From assembly GCA_003167255.1 (NCBI GenBank), contig PMTR01000080.1, forward strand, positions 51,132-114,588: DNA of 63,457 bases, read 5' to 3'. The DNA comes from Bryobacterales bacterium (GTDB taxonomy: Bacteria; Acidobacteriota; Terriglobia; Bryobacterales; Bryobacteraceae). Made by a program: the position numbers and the translations under genes. Positions 1 through 8,344 of the stretch are shown here, one piece after another. The notes below the pieces were generated by a model that saw only the letters and a program-made list of their open reading frames with translations, did not search any database and was not told the origin of the DNA. How positions within the stretch are numbered: the first letter of the stretch is position 1; the number at the start of each line of letters is the position of its first letter.

Positions 1-64
1 GGAGCAACGAAATCTTCGCAGCGGGAGAAGAATTCAAAGGGGTGTAATACAGGACGTGCGCCAC
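1..64 (-). CDS. Partial CDS, next gene of the polysaccharide operon
   Basis: The reading frame is open from a GTG at 62-64 to the window edge and begins VAHVLYYTP. It would start 2 nt after the stop of the upstream aminotransferase gene, like the other tightly packed genes of this operon. Only about 21 codons are visible, so no family can be assigned. The competing ATG at 67-69, which overlaps the aminotransferase stop, ends after 11 codons and is unlikely to be used. Confidence 0.35.
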   Translation of the reverse strand, partial: MAHVLYYTPLNSSPAAKISLL

Positions 65-65
65 T

Positions 66-1175
66 TCATGGGCAGCGCCGGTAGAAGTCGCGGATGCGGG
101 CGGCTACCTGGTCCACGGCGGATTCCGGCATGTAGGGCCAGAGGGGCAGCGACAGAATCTCGCGGCAGGCGCGTTCGGCGATGGGCAGATCGCCGCGCTT
201 CGCTCCGCAATGGCTGAACGCCGGCTGCAGGTGGAGCGGCACGGGATAGTGAACGCCGGTCGCGATGCCGTGTTGCGCCAGGTATTGGCGGAGGCGATCG
301 CGGCGCGGCGCGCGGACGACGTATAAATGGCAAACGGAATCCGGGGTGCGCGCGACGGGACGGAGCGAGCCACACCCGGCGAGGGCCTGGTCGTAGAGTG
401 CGGCGAGGCGGGCGCGCCGGGCATTCCACTCGGCGAGTTTGGGCAGGAAGGCGCGCAGGTAGCAGGCTTGTATTTCATCGAGGCGCGTGTTGAGCGCGCG
501 GATGCGGCTGGTCTGATGGTTGCGGCGGCCGCCGTCGCGCAGGAGGCGGAGTTTCTCTGCGACGGAACGCGAATCCGTGAGCACGGCGCCACCATCTCCC
601 AGGCACGGCAGATTCTTGGTGGGATAGAAACTGTACGCCACCGCGCGGGAGAAGCGCGTGAAGGGGCGGCCGCCCAACTGCGCTCCGTGAGACTGGCAGG
701 CATCCTGCAACAGAGCGATGCCGCTGCGGCGCGCCAGTTTCGAGAGTTCGGCGAGCGAGGCAGGCTGTCCGTACAGATGGACGGCGAGGAGCGCGGCGGT
801 GCGCTTGCGAATGCGCGATTCCGCGTCTTGAGGATCGAGCAGCAGGGAATCGGGCAGGACGTCGGCGAAGCGCGGCTGGCATCCGGCGGCGAGCACGGCT
901 TGCGCGGTAAAGGGCGAAGTGAGCGCGGGAACAATGATCTCCGCTCCGCTTTCGCCGAGGCCGGCGGCACGCAGCGAAAGCTCGATAGCGGCCGTGCCGG
1001 AGCCAACCGCCACCGCGTAACCGGCGCTAAAAGATTCAGCTATCTCCCGCTCGAAAGCGGCGACCTGTTCGCCCAACACAAACTGCATGCGCTCGAACAG
1101 AGCTTCGAGGTTGGCGCGCCAGGCCGGTTCCGTGGCCGCGAGGAGCGGCCGCAAATCCACCATCGGGATGTTCAT
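66..1175 (-). CDS. DegT/DnrJ/EryC1/StrS family sugar aminotransferase
   Basis: This 369-aa PLP enzyme belongs to the family that transaminates nucleotide-linked keto-sugars for surface polysaccharide or antibiotic sugars. Visible family features are the N-terminal IPMVDLRPLL, the VGSGTAAIELSLRAAGL substrate/PLP region near residue 55, and the PLP lysine in SFYPTKNLPCLGDGG near residue 185. The ATG at 1175 overlaps the upstream glycosyltransferase stop as ATGA. The frame is open further upstream, but that part overlaps the preceding gene. The exact sugar substrate cannot be read from sequence. The neighbours (epimerase, methyltransferase, glycosyltransferase) indicate a glycan pathway. Confidence 0.9.
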   Translation of the reverse strand: MNIPMVDLRPLLAATEPAWRANLEALFERMQFVLGEQVAAFEREIAESFSAGYAVAVGSGTAAIELSLRAAGLGESGAEIIVPALTSPFTAQAVLAAGCQPRFADVLPDSLLLDPQDAESRIRKRTAALLAVHLYGQPASLAELSKLARRSGIALLQDACQSHGAQLGGRPFTRFSRAVAYSFYPTKNLPCLGDGGAVLTDSRSVAEKLRLLRDGGRRNHQTSRIRALNTRLDEIQACYLRAFLPKLAEWNARRARLAALYDQALAGCGSLRPVARTPDSVCHLYVVRAPRRDRLRQYLAQHGIATGVHYPVPLHLQPAFSHCGAKRGDLPIAERACREILSLPLWPYMPESAVDQVAARIRDFYRRCP

Positions 1176-1888
1176 TGCAGGATCACCAGCTTTATCCACA
1201 ACCGCAGGAGTTGCGTGAACGTGACCGCCAGCGAGCGAACGCGGAAAAACTGCGATCTTCCATGCAGCCTGGGATAGTGGTGCACTCCGATCTCCGACAC
1301 CAGACAGCCGCTCAACTCCAATTTGCGGATCAGCTCGACGCAAATAGTTCCGCTGGTGCAAGTGAGGTGAATCTTCTCCAGCAGATCGCGACGAATCAGA
1401 CGGTAGTCGCAGTCGATGTCGCGGATCCGAATGCGGAAGAGCAGGCGCGCGCAGAAATTATAGATGTTGCCGATCCAGATGCGGTGGGCCGGGTCGTGGC
1501 GCTCCAGCTTGTAACCGTTGACGAGCCCGGTTTGCGGTGTTACCAGCGCGAGCAGGCCAGGCAGCTCGCCGATGTCATACTGGCCGTCGCCATCCGTATA
1601 GAAAACAAATTCCCGGGTGGCAGTGTTGAAACCCGTGCGCAGCGCGCCGCCATACCCCCGATTTTTCGGATGGGTCTCGACGCGCATGCGGGGCGCGAAC
1701 TGGCGGCTCAATTGTTCGAGCACGGCGCCGGTATCGTCGTAGCTTCCATCGTCGACCACGACCACTTCGTAATCGTCCACGTGCCGCTCCAGCACCTCGA
1801 AAGTCCTGTGGATCAGCGCCGGCAGCGACGGGGCGTCGTTGTACGCCGGGAAAAATACGCTCAATGATGGAAACTTGGGCGCTTCCAC
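1172..1888 (-). CDS. Glycosyltransferase family 2 (DPM/DPG-synthase-like)
   Basis: A 238-aa GT-A type glycosyltransferase. It has the opening SVFFPAYNDAPSL, the VVVVDDGSYDDT motif at about residues 42-52, NRGYGGALRTGF near 80, and the metal-binding YTDGDGQYD motif near 100. The size and motifs match polyprenyl-phosphate sugar transferases of the dolichol-phosphate mannosyltransferase type. There is only one modest hydrophobic stretch at the C-terminus (LLRLWIKLVIL), so it is probably peripheral to the membrane. It starts with GTG immediately after the TAA of the methyltransferase and overlaps the aminotransferase by ATGA, so the genes should be translated together. Confidence 0.88.
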   Translation of the reverse strand: MEAPKFPSLSVFFPAYNDAPSLPALIHRTFEVLERHVDDYEVVVVDDGSYDDTGAVLEQLSRQFAPRMRVETHPKNRGYGGALRTGFNTATREFVFYTDGDGQYDIGELPGLLALVTPQTGLVNGYKLERHDPAHRIWIGNIYNFCARLLFRIRIRDIDCDYRLIRRDLLEKIHLTCTSGTICVELIRKLELSGCLVSEIGVHHYPRLHGRSQFFRVRSLAVTFTQLLRLWIKLVILQ

Positions 1889-2650
1889 TTAAATTATCTT
1901 CTCACCGATCAAGAGTAGAGATTGACCCGCGGCGAAGCCGCGGCCGGCGCCGATCCAGGCTGATTCCAGGGCCAGTGGCGCGTGCAGCAAGCGGTCCAGC
2001 CACGGCGCCACCGGGGCCACTCCGGTCGAGGGCGTTTGGCGCAGCAGGGGCTCCCAGATGCGGAACTTGGCGAACGCCACGGGCGCCAGCAGCGAGTTGG
2101 CGTAGGTGCAGCGGCGGATGCGCAGGCCCGCGCCCTCAAAGATTTCGACCAAGCGCCGCCGGGTGAAACGCTGGTGCTCCGCAATGAACTCGGAATGGCG
2201 GCTGCGCAAGATGTCGAGAGCAGCGGTTCGCAAGGCCAGCGTCCCGCCGGGGGCGAGGACGCGTGTCAGTTCGGCGGCGGCGCGCGCTTCTTCTCCGCGC
2301 GGTAGGTGGGACAGGACGTCGATCGAAAGCACCAGGTCGAAAATTCCATCGGGGAAGGGGAGACTGGTGGTATCGCCCTGTACCGCGTGTTGGACGCCCA
2401 TTTCGCGGGCGTAGCGGAGGCCGTCCCAACTGATGTCCATGGGCACTACCGGCCAATGGCGCTGGTTCTGCATGAGTGAGGAAAGGTATCCGGTGCCACA
2501 GCCGGCTTCAAGCGCGCGGCGGATCTTGCGGCCGGCCAGGTGGCGGTCCAGGAAGCGGAAGAAGATCTCGCGCATTCCGCGATACCACCAGAAGTCGCGC
2601 TCGGCGTTTCGAATGTTGGCGAATTCCGCCGGGTTCATGTAGCCGCTCAT
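1889..2650 (-). CDS. Class I SAM-dependent methyltransferase
   Basis: A 253-aa methyltransferase with motif I EAGCGTGYLSSLM near residue 50, an acidic motif II region (VPMDISWDGL) and the post-motif region FDLVLSIDVLSHL near 105. The N-terminal NAERDFWWYRGMREI is typical of Methyltransf_11-type enzymes in polysaccharide clusters. The ATG at 2650 forms an ATGA overlap with the upstream epimerase, which favours this start over longer in-frame starts inside that gene. The substrate, probably a lipid-linked or nucleotide-linked sugar, is inferred only from context. Confidence 0.85.
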   Translation of the reverse strand: MSGYMNPAEFANIRNAERDFWWYRGMREIFFRFLDRHLAGRKIRRALEAGCGTGYLSSLMQNQRHWPVVPMDISWDGLRYAREMGVQHAVQGDTTSLPFPDGIFDLVLSIDVLSHLPRGEEARAAAELTRVLAPGGTLALRTAALDILRSRHSEFIAEHQRFTRRRLVEIFEGAGLRIRRCTYANSLLAPVAFAKFRIWEPLLRQTPSTGVAPVAPWLDRLLHAPLALESAWIGAGRGFAAGQSLLLIGEKII

Positions 2651-3726
2651 GCGGCTGGCACGGATCGACCGAGGACCGGAACCTCTTGCAGGGCGCATTC
2701 GGGCTTCCAATCTTCGTCCCGCAGGTAGTGAAGGCGCTCACGCTGGAAATACTCCAGCGTCTGGCGAATTCCCTGCTCGAAGGCCACGGCCGGCTGCCAG
2801 CCAAGTTCGGTGCGGATGAGAGTGGAATCGCTCGAGTAGCTGCCGATATCGATGCCTCTTTGCTCCTCGGGAAACGGCCGGAAGACCGGATCGGCAATGC
2901 CCACCGCGGCGCTGATGATGGAGGCGATCTGCGCCAGGCGAAGCGTGCCCCCGCCGCCGACGTTCCAGAGGCGCGATTGCGCAGCCTGCGAAGCGCCGGC
3001 CAGCAGAAAGGCGTCGACGGCGTCATCGACATACACGGGGTCGCGCAACTGGCGGCCATCGCCGAACACTTCGATCGGCTGGCGCAACAGGGCGCGGCGC
3101 ACAAAATTGCCGAGGAAGCCTTGGCATGTGAGATGGAGCGCCATGCGCGGGCCGTACACATTCGTGAGACAGAGCACGCGGCCATCGATGCGGCCCATGG
3201 AACTCCACAGCAGATGATAGGCGGTGGCGGCATACTTGTGGATGCCGTTGAAATCGACGGGCTGAATCGGATGGCGTTCGTCCACCGGCAGATACTTCGG
3301 TGCGCCGTAAATCTGGCGCGTGCTGGCGTAGACCACGCGCACGCCGGGCGCCTGCCGGACGCATTCCTCCAGAAAACGGAGCTGGGCGGTCGCGTTCAGC
3401 GCGGCGTCGCGGCAGGGGCGGCGCATGCTGTGGATGTGGCTGACCTCGCCGGCAAGGTTGAAGATGACGGAGCAGCCGCGGATTTCGGCGGCGAAGGAAG
3501 CGGCGGCGGCAATGTCGGCTATGATGATGCGCACATCACCGCCGGCGGCCGCGATGTTATGCTCATTCGCCCCGCAGCCCGGCACGGCAGAGTCCACCAC
3601 GGTGACGCGGGCGCCAGCCCGTGCCAGCCGCAGAGCCAGGTTACTTCCAATGAAACCCAACCCTCCGGTGACCAGAACCTTGGAATTCCTGTAGGCGGAG
3701 ATGACACTCTCCGCTGGTAAACCCAA
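2647..3726 (-). CDS. NAD-dependent epimerase/dehydratase (extended SDR)
   Basis: A 359-aa extended SDR of the nucleotide-sugar epimerase/dehydratase type, the first gene of the polysaccharide operon. The Rossmann motif VTGGLGFIGSNLA lies near residue 20, NLAGEVSH near 90, VYASTRQIYG near 132 and NVYGPRM near 190. At the usual YxxxK catalytic position the sequence reads NGIHK (about residue 160), so Asn replaces the catalytic Tyr while Lys is kept. The apparent start is TTG at 3726, because no ATG or GTG precedes the Rossmann motif. The 3' end overlaps the methyltransferase start by ATGA. Confidence 0.85.
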   Translation of the reverse strand: MGLPAESVISAYRNSKVLVTGGLGFIGSNLALRLARAGARVTVVDSAVPGCGANEHNIAAAGGDVRIIIADIAAAASFAAEIRGCSVIFNLAGEVSHIHSMRRPCRDAALNATAQLRFLEECVRQAPGVRVVYASTRQIYGAPKYLPVDERHPIQPVDFNGIHKYAATAYHLLWSSMGRIDGRVLCLTNVYGPRMALHLTCQGFLGNFVRRALLRQPIEVFGDGRQLRDPVYVDDAVDAFLLAGASQAAQSRLWNVGGGGTLRLAQIASIISAAVGIADPVFRPFPEEQRGIDIGSYSSDSTLIRTELGWQPAVAFEQGIRQTLEYFQRERLHYLRDEDWKPECALQEVPVLGRSVPAA

Positions 3727-3779
3727 CCGTTCGATGAGCTATTTGTAACGCATCGCACATCGTTGCGCAACTCCGAAAC

Positions 3780-3822
3780 GGGCCGCCTAAAGGCGGCTGC
3801 GGCCAGGATTGGCCGCCCCACA
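3780..3822. repeat. Palindromic intergenic repeat (GTGGGGC family)
   Basis: Two adjacent perfect hairpins lie between rnc and the epimerase: GCCGCCT-AA-AGGCGGC (3782-3797) and GCGGCCA-GGAT-TGGCCGC (3799-3816), followed by CCCCAC. The same ordered pair recurs at about 23669-23706 and, inverted or diverged, at 45912-46031. It may also serve as the rnc terminator-side or epimerase leader hairpin, but no U-tract is visible. Confidence 0.7.
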
Positions 3823-3840
3823 GAGCGGCGGAGCCGCATT

Positions 3841-4602
3841 CTATGAGTTGGGCGGTGCAGCGGCTTCCGGGGTGAGCGGCGCGTCCTGCGTCATACGTTC
3901 GAAGACTCCGCGCGCGGCTCGTTGGGCGGCTACCTTCTTGGTCCGGCCCTCGGCCTGGCCGGTCCAGTCTTTGCCGACCCGCACTTCGACGGTAAAGGTC
4001 TTGGAGTGATCGGGGCCGCGCTCGCGGACGACAGTATAGTGCGGCGCTGGAAGTTGGCGGGCCTCAGCCAACTCCTGAAGTGCGGTCTTGAAGTTGGTGA
4101 TGGCGGGCTGGATGTCGGTGTCCGCATCCTCATCGCCGGAGAATGGCGCATCGAACACGTGAGCGGCGACGAAACCGCGGGCGGCTTCGATGCCGCCGTC
4201 CAGGTAGATGGCTGCGATAAGGGCTTCCAGAGCATCGCCCAGCAGCGTTTTCCTGGCGCGGCCGCCGCTCATTTCCTCGCCGCGGCTCAACTCCAGATAG
4301 CTGCCGAGGTCGAGCCTTCGGGCTACGCCATGCAGGTGGGCGGCGCTTACCAGGTGGGCTTTGAGCTGGGAGAGCGCGCCTTCGCGGGACTCGGGGAAGC
4401 GGAGGACGAGAGCTTCGGAAATGAGAAACCCGAGGATCGAATCGCCCAGGAATTCCAACTGTTCGTTATCGTCTTGCGGAGAGCCCGTGCCCCCGTGCGC
4501 TTCGTTGGCGGCGGAGCTGTGAGTGAGCGCGCGGCGGAGCAATTCCGGATCTGAGAACCGGTAGTTGATCCTGGATTCCAGCGATTCGAGCTCCGCGCGC
4601 AT
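3841..4602 (-). CDS. rnc: Ribonuclease III
   Basis: A 253-aa double-strand-specific endoribonuclease that processes rRNA precursors and other structured RNAs. The signature NEQLEFLGDSILGFLISE is at about residues 46-63, and the second acidic motif LLGDALEALIAAIYLDGG is near 120-137. The C-terminal half holds the dsRNA-binding domain (ITNFKTALQELAEA through KKVAAQRAARGVFE). The Pro/Ala-rich tail after residue 240 is a small extension. It sits 14 nt downstream of the TPR gene stop and is probably in the same transcript. Confidence 0.97.
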   Translation of the reverse strand: MRAELESLESRINYRFSDPELLRRALTHSSAANEAHGGTGSPQDDNEQLEFLGDSILGFLISEALVLRFPESREGALSQLKAHLVSAAHLHGVARRLDLGSYLELSRGEEMSGGRARKTLLGDALEALIAAIYLDGGIEAARGFVAAHVFDAPFSGDEDADTDIQPAITNFKTALQELAEARQLPAPHYTVVRERGPDHSKTFTVEVRVGKDWTGQAEGRTKKVAAQRAARGVFERMTQDAPLTPEAAAPPNS

Positions 4603-4616
4603 GAAAGGGAGCGGTG

Positions 4617-5399
4617 CTACTTCTTGCTCTTGGCCGCGACGGCGGCGTTCTTAATGCCGTTGACCACATTCTTGATCGTCGGATGCAGAGACGGATTGGC
4701 CAGCAGCTTGTCGCAGATGGCGATCGCCTCGTCATTCTTACCGGCCGACTGGTAAACCGAGGCCAGGCGGGTGTTGTAGGCGTCTTGCGGGTCGCCATCC
4801 ACGGCGGCTTTGAATTCGACGATTCCGGCGTCCCAGTCCTTGCGCACGATGGCGAGCAGGCCGAGGCCGTTGTGAGCCTCGGCGATCGTGTATTTCCTGT
4901 ACTCGGCCCACTGATCGTCGGCGAGTTGGGGATTCGGCTTGGGGGCGGTTTTCACGATCTCGATGGCGTCGTTGAGATACTTGGCGGCACTCGTGAGCTT
5001 GTCCTGGCGATCGAGGTCGTGGTCGCCGATGTGGAGAGCGATGACTTCACCCAACAGCAACATCATCGCGTAGGACTTGGGATTCACCTGGAGCGCCTGC
5101 TGGCCGTAGACCTGGGCGTGTTCGCTGTCGCCCTTCATCTGATAGGCCTTGGCTTCCATGCTGAGGGCCCATTCCTTGTAATCGGTATCGGTGAATTTCG
5201 TGAGCAGATCGTCGGCGGCTTTGATCATCGCATCGGGGCTGTTGCTTTGCCCGGCCGACTGCAATGCCATGACCGCCTGGCCTTCCGCCGGCGACTTCGG
5301 TGAGGGCACCTTCGGTTGGGCCGGTGCTGCCTGGGGAGCAGCCAGGGCCGCGAAACCGGTCGCCAAAGCCAGGATACCGGTGAGAATTATACGTTTCAT
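4617..5399 (-). CDS. Secreted TPR-repeat protein
   Basis: A 260-aa protein with a signal peptide (MKRIILTGILALATGFAALA, cleavage near APQA) followed by a Pro/Ala linker and at least three TPR-like helical pairs (ALSMEAKAYQMKGD, EAHNGLGLLAIVRKDWDAG, TRLASVYQSAGKNDEA). It is probably a periplasmic scaffold or assembly factor; no enzyme motif is visible. A good Shine-Dalgarno sequence (GAAGGAG) precedes the ATG at 5399. It lies 25 nt after another secreted TPR gene and just before rnc, so the three probably form one operon. Confidence 0.85.
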   Translation of the reverse strand: MKRIILTGILALATGFAALAAPQAAPAQPKVPSPKSPAEGQAVMALQSAGQSNSPDAMIKAADDLLTKFTDTDYKEWALSMEAKAYQMKGDSEHAQVYGQQALQVNPKSYAMMLLLGEVIALHIGDHDLDRQDKLTSAAKYLNDAIEIVKTAPKPNPQLADDQWAEYRKYTIAEAHNGLGLLAIVRKDWDAGIVEFKAAVDGDPQDAYNTRLASVYQSAGKNDEAIAICDKLLANPSLHPTIKNVVNGIKNAAVAAKSKK

Positions 5400-5424
5400 T
5401 GCAAAACTCCTTCAAGTTTCCTAA

Positions 5425-6885
5425 TTACTTCGAAATCTGTTGCAAGCCTTTTTGCGCCTCGGTGCGCGCCAGGTCGGTGGCGCCTTCCACTTTCAAAGCA
5501 TCCTGGAAGCAGATAGCCGCTTTTTCGCGCTCGCCTACTTCCAATTTCAGTTTTCCCAGGTAAACCAAAGCCCAGGCGTGGATGGACGCCTCGGGTTCCA
5601 GTTCCAGCGTCTGTTCCAGGAGTGTTTCGGCGTCGTCGGGATTGTCCTGCGCCAGCGCGATGCGCGCCAGTCCGTAATATCCGGCGGCCTGCTCCGGTTT
5701 TCTGACGGCCTGTTGCAGGGCAAGCTGGAAGAGCTTCTCGGCTTTTTCCAGTTCCTTGTCTTTGAGCAATTGCTCCGCGCTCTTGAGTGTTTCGAATACC
5801 GGCGGCGTGGCGGGTGGAGGCGGCGTGGCCGGCGTGGCGGGCGGGGCCGCTTCGGGCTTGTTGAATTGCACCGAGGTCAGGCGCGTGTCCTCTTTATAGA
5901 GGTCGATGGCCTGCACCATACTGGTGTAGTAGAGCGCCATGGTCAGCTCCTGCTTTTCGTAAGCTGGCAGGGCCTCGAAGAAGTAGGGAGCCAGGATATA
6001 GCCTTCACGCAACGCGTCCTGGACGGCCTGCGGCTTGTGGTCCATGCGGGCTTGGACGGCGCGCACCAGCGATCCCGTGGTGAGCAGCAGGAAATCCTGT
6101 TTGTACGCGTCGCCAAGCATGCGGGCGCGCTGCGCGTGTTCCGCCAGGGGCTTCTTGCGGTTCAAGATCTCCTCATTACGCGTTGCCAGCGGATCGAGCA
6201 GGTAGTACAGGTAGGCCTGGCGGACTTCGGCGAGGCGCGGCTCGGCCGATGGGGTCACCACGATGGTGTATTCGTTGCCATAGCTGCGCGAATGAACCTG
6301 ATTGGGCGCGGCCAGCGGCTCCACGAAGATCTGAAAGTGGCGGCCGCGGAAACCGGAAGTCGGCTGGCGCAGGTAGGCGTTGATTTGTAAAACGGCTTCG
6401 CTCGCGGGCGCGTGATAGGGGGCGATCATCTGATCGATGGCCGGCTGCGCGCCGGCCCACAGTCCTTCGATGCCGGCTTCCTTGTAAAAATTCGCCAGCA
6501 GCGGTGAGAGCGCGAGCAGCGGAGTGACATCGGGCGGGATGTCCACTTCGCGTATTTTGACGGCGAAATCCGGCGGCCCGCCGGCGGTAAGCGCGAAGGA
6601 GATGTATTGGCTGAGTTCGGCCGTATCGTTTGTCCGATGGTGCTGCTCAAAAAAGACTTTCAGGGCGGCCAGAGAGGGAATATTGCGTTTGGCGAGCTCC
6701 GCGCGAATGGCGGCGCGAAGCGGGTTGTTATTGGGGGAAGCCAGACCAGCGTCGTACCCGGCGGCGTTGATGGCGGCCATCACCGTGAAAAGCGTCTGGC
6801 TGGCGTCGAGTTGTCCCTGTTCGGCGGGGGTGGCACGAGCCGGCAGGACGATCGCCAGAATGGCTGGAAGCACTAACCGATGCAA
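5425..6885 (-). CDS. Secreted protein with C-terminal TPR domain
   Basis: A 486-aa exported protein. An N-terminal signal (LPAILAIVLPARA) is followed by an uncharacterised domain of about 320 residues with the conserved-looking block YGNEYTIVVTPS and VRQAYLYYLLDPL. A Pro/Ala linker (PPATPATPPPPATPP) near residue 355 leads to TPRs from about 370 (AEKLFQLALQQA, YYGLARIALAQDNPDDAETLL, WALVYLGKLKLEVGERE). No HExxH or other catalytic motif is seen. The start is a TTG at 6885 with GAAGGCGG upstream; GTG at 6873 is an alternative. It heads an operon with the next TPR gene and rnc. Confidence 0.75.
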   Translation of the reverse strand: MHRLVLPAILAIVLPARATPAEQGQLDASQTLFTVMAAINAAGYDAGLASPNNNPLRAAIRAELAKRNIPSLAALKVFFEQHHRTNDTAELSQYISFALTAGGPPDFAVKIREVDIPPDVTPLLALSPLLANFYKEAGIEGLWAGAQPAIDQMIAPYHAPASEAVLQINAYLRQPTSGFRGRHFQIFVEPLAAPNQVHSRSYGNEYTIVVTPSAEPRLAEVRQAYLYYLLDPLATRNEEILNRKKPLAEHAQRARMLGDAYKQDFLLLTTGSLVRAVQARMDHKPQAVQDALREGYILAPYFFEALPAYEKQELTMALYYTSMVQAIDLYKEDTRLTSVQFNKPEAAPPATPATPPPPATPPVFETLKSAEQLLKDKELEKAEKLFQLALQQAVRKPEQAAGYYGLARIALAQDNPDDAETLLEQTLELEPEASIHAWALVYLGKLKLEVGEREKAAICFQDALKVEGATDLARTEAQKGLQQISK

Positions 6886-6967
6886 ACGAATTCCGCCTTC
6901 GAAAATCCCAGTTTAGCGTACTTGCGCGGATCAATGGCCGCGGTGAGGACGATATCATGGTGAGTGC

Positions 6968-7228
6968 ATGAATTGGAACGATGCTGCCGAAGATTTACTC
7001 AACCAGGTGCTGGCGCAAACTCCCCGGCCGGTGCGCGAGTCAACCGAAGCGCAACTGCGCGGGACGGCCGAGGCCCTGGCGGAAGAAGATGGAAAGAACC
7101 GCGTCGGCGTGGAGACGGTGATCGCGGCCTGGGTCCGCAACACGCCGGAGACGGTGCGGCCAGATCTGCCGCGCCAAATGGAGCAGTTTGGCCTCGATCC
7201 GGACGAGTACCGGCACCTGCTCGAGTAG
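6968..7228 (+). CDS. Small PCP_red-like domain protein
   Basis: This 86-aa protein resembles the PCP_red domain (the C-terminal small domain of light-independent protochlorophyllide reductase subunit B, also found alone in non-phototrophs). The match rests on the start MNWNDAAEDLLNQV, the pattern PRPVRESTEAQLRGTAEALA, and a second helical stretch VGVETVIAAWVRN. No chlorophyll-biosynthesis gene is nearby, so a stand-alone role is unknown. It is divergent from the secreted TPR operon. A weak GGTGAG ribosome binding site precedes the ATG. Family assignment is from memory of the domain pattern and is moderate. Confidence 0.6.
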   Translation: MNWNDAAEDLLNQVLAQTPRPVRESTEAQLRGTAEALAEEDGKNRVGVETVIAAWVRNTPETVRPDLPRQMEQFGLDPDEYRHLLE

Positions 7229-7578
7229 CGGGGGCATCCCCGAATACGCGTCAGCCATACGCCGCGGCAGCGGGTGGCCCTGGAGTGACCCCCATGATTT
7301 GAGACGCCGCGCCCTCGTGCCCTTCGCCCAGCCAGGCTATCACATTGAAAACGCAGACGTGCAACGTTGCGTGCCTGTTGCCGCTTGCCCGCTAGCGGTA
7401 CACCCGCCATAATCTCGGTGATCTTGGTGTTCTGAGGGCATCCAAAGAAGGCCTCATGAAGCTCAGCAAAGTCATGCCGATTGCCGTGCTGCTGGCGATT
7501 CAGAAAAGGCCAACGCCGAGATCAAATAGAACAATCAGTCCCCATGGCTTGTGGCGTAATAGCCGGAGGTGAGTGGAT
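7229..7578 (+). other. Intergenic stretch with a possible truncated signal-peptide ORF
   Basis: About 350 bp without a convincing gene. An ATG at 7456 opens a 38-codon frame beginning MKLSKVMPIAVLLAI, which looks like the start of a signal peptide but continues as an unrelated basic tail. In the neighbouring frame DSEKANAEIK ends at a stop, so this may be the scar of a deleted small secreted protein. A good Shine-Dalgarno (GGAGGT, 7565-7570) at the end belongs to the next gene. Confidence 0.35.
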
Positions 7579-8344
7579 ATGCCCGTACCTAAGATCATCC
7601 TTCTTCCTGTGCTTTCGATCGGGCTGATGGTGACAGCCCGCGAGGCAAGAGCCGGTATAGTCGACCTCGGGGTCGTCAGCGGGTCAATACAGGTCAATGG
7701 GACCATAACCGGTGTGCCAGGTGGGTTCGTCGACACCTTCAGCGTGGACGCTTTGGTATTTGGCGGCCCGAATTTGAACCTAGTGATTAACGGCCAGACG
7801 GTGTCAGAGATCCTCAGCGAGGATCTCGGCGCCCAAAACAACGGAACATTGGGTTTCAACTTCCCGGATCTTGGCTTGGCTGGAACGTTCGTCGCCAACG
7901 GCAACCTCTTGGACCCGAATAATCTCTCCCTGGTGCCCACCGCCGCCCCCAGGGGCCTTCACCGATATTGCCCCGCTGTCGGAATCGCTCACGACGACGT
8001 TAAACCTGGGTACTATGGCTGGCACCACTTACTACGCCGAGGCGGCCAATACTAACTGGCAGGCCGGGGCCAACTTCATCCCCGACACGGTGCCGGAACC
8101 TGCCTCGTGGTCCCTAATCGCTCTCGGCGTGGCTGCGATGGCCTGGTTCAGGCGGAGGTTGTGGGGCCGGCCCGGGACTACGCGGGCAGCGGGGCTTGGA
8201 ACCATCAACACCTCTACCGGGCTCGCTACGTTTGTAGGAAACATGGGAAACACAGGCGCGCAGACGAGTGTACTATGGCGCTGTTTTCGAAGCCAAAAAG
8301 GAAATTCTGGTAAATTCGCTCTGGTAAGGGGATGCCCATGGTGA
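7579..8344 (+). pseudogene. Frameshifted PEP-CTERM secreted protein gene
   Basis: The ATG at 7579 follows GGAGGT by 8 nt and begins MPVPKIILLPVLSIGLMVTA, a signal peptide. The frame then reads a beta-rich secreted domain (GGFVDTFSVDALVFGG, NGTLGFNFPDLGLAGTF). At the C/G homopolymer run near 7938-7953 the coding frame shifts. The continuation GAFTDIAPLSESLTT to the PEP-CTERM tail TVPEPASWSLIALGVAAMAW plus RRR lies in a different frame (about 7950-8170). Without the shift the protein would be about 200 aa with an intact exosortase sorting signal. After the arginine cluster the frame runs on through LGTINTSTGLATFVGN to a stop at 8344. The shift could be a true mutation or a sequencing/assembly error. 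Confidence 0.7.
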
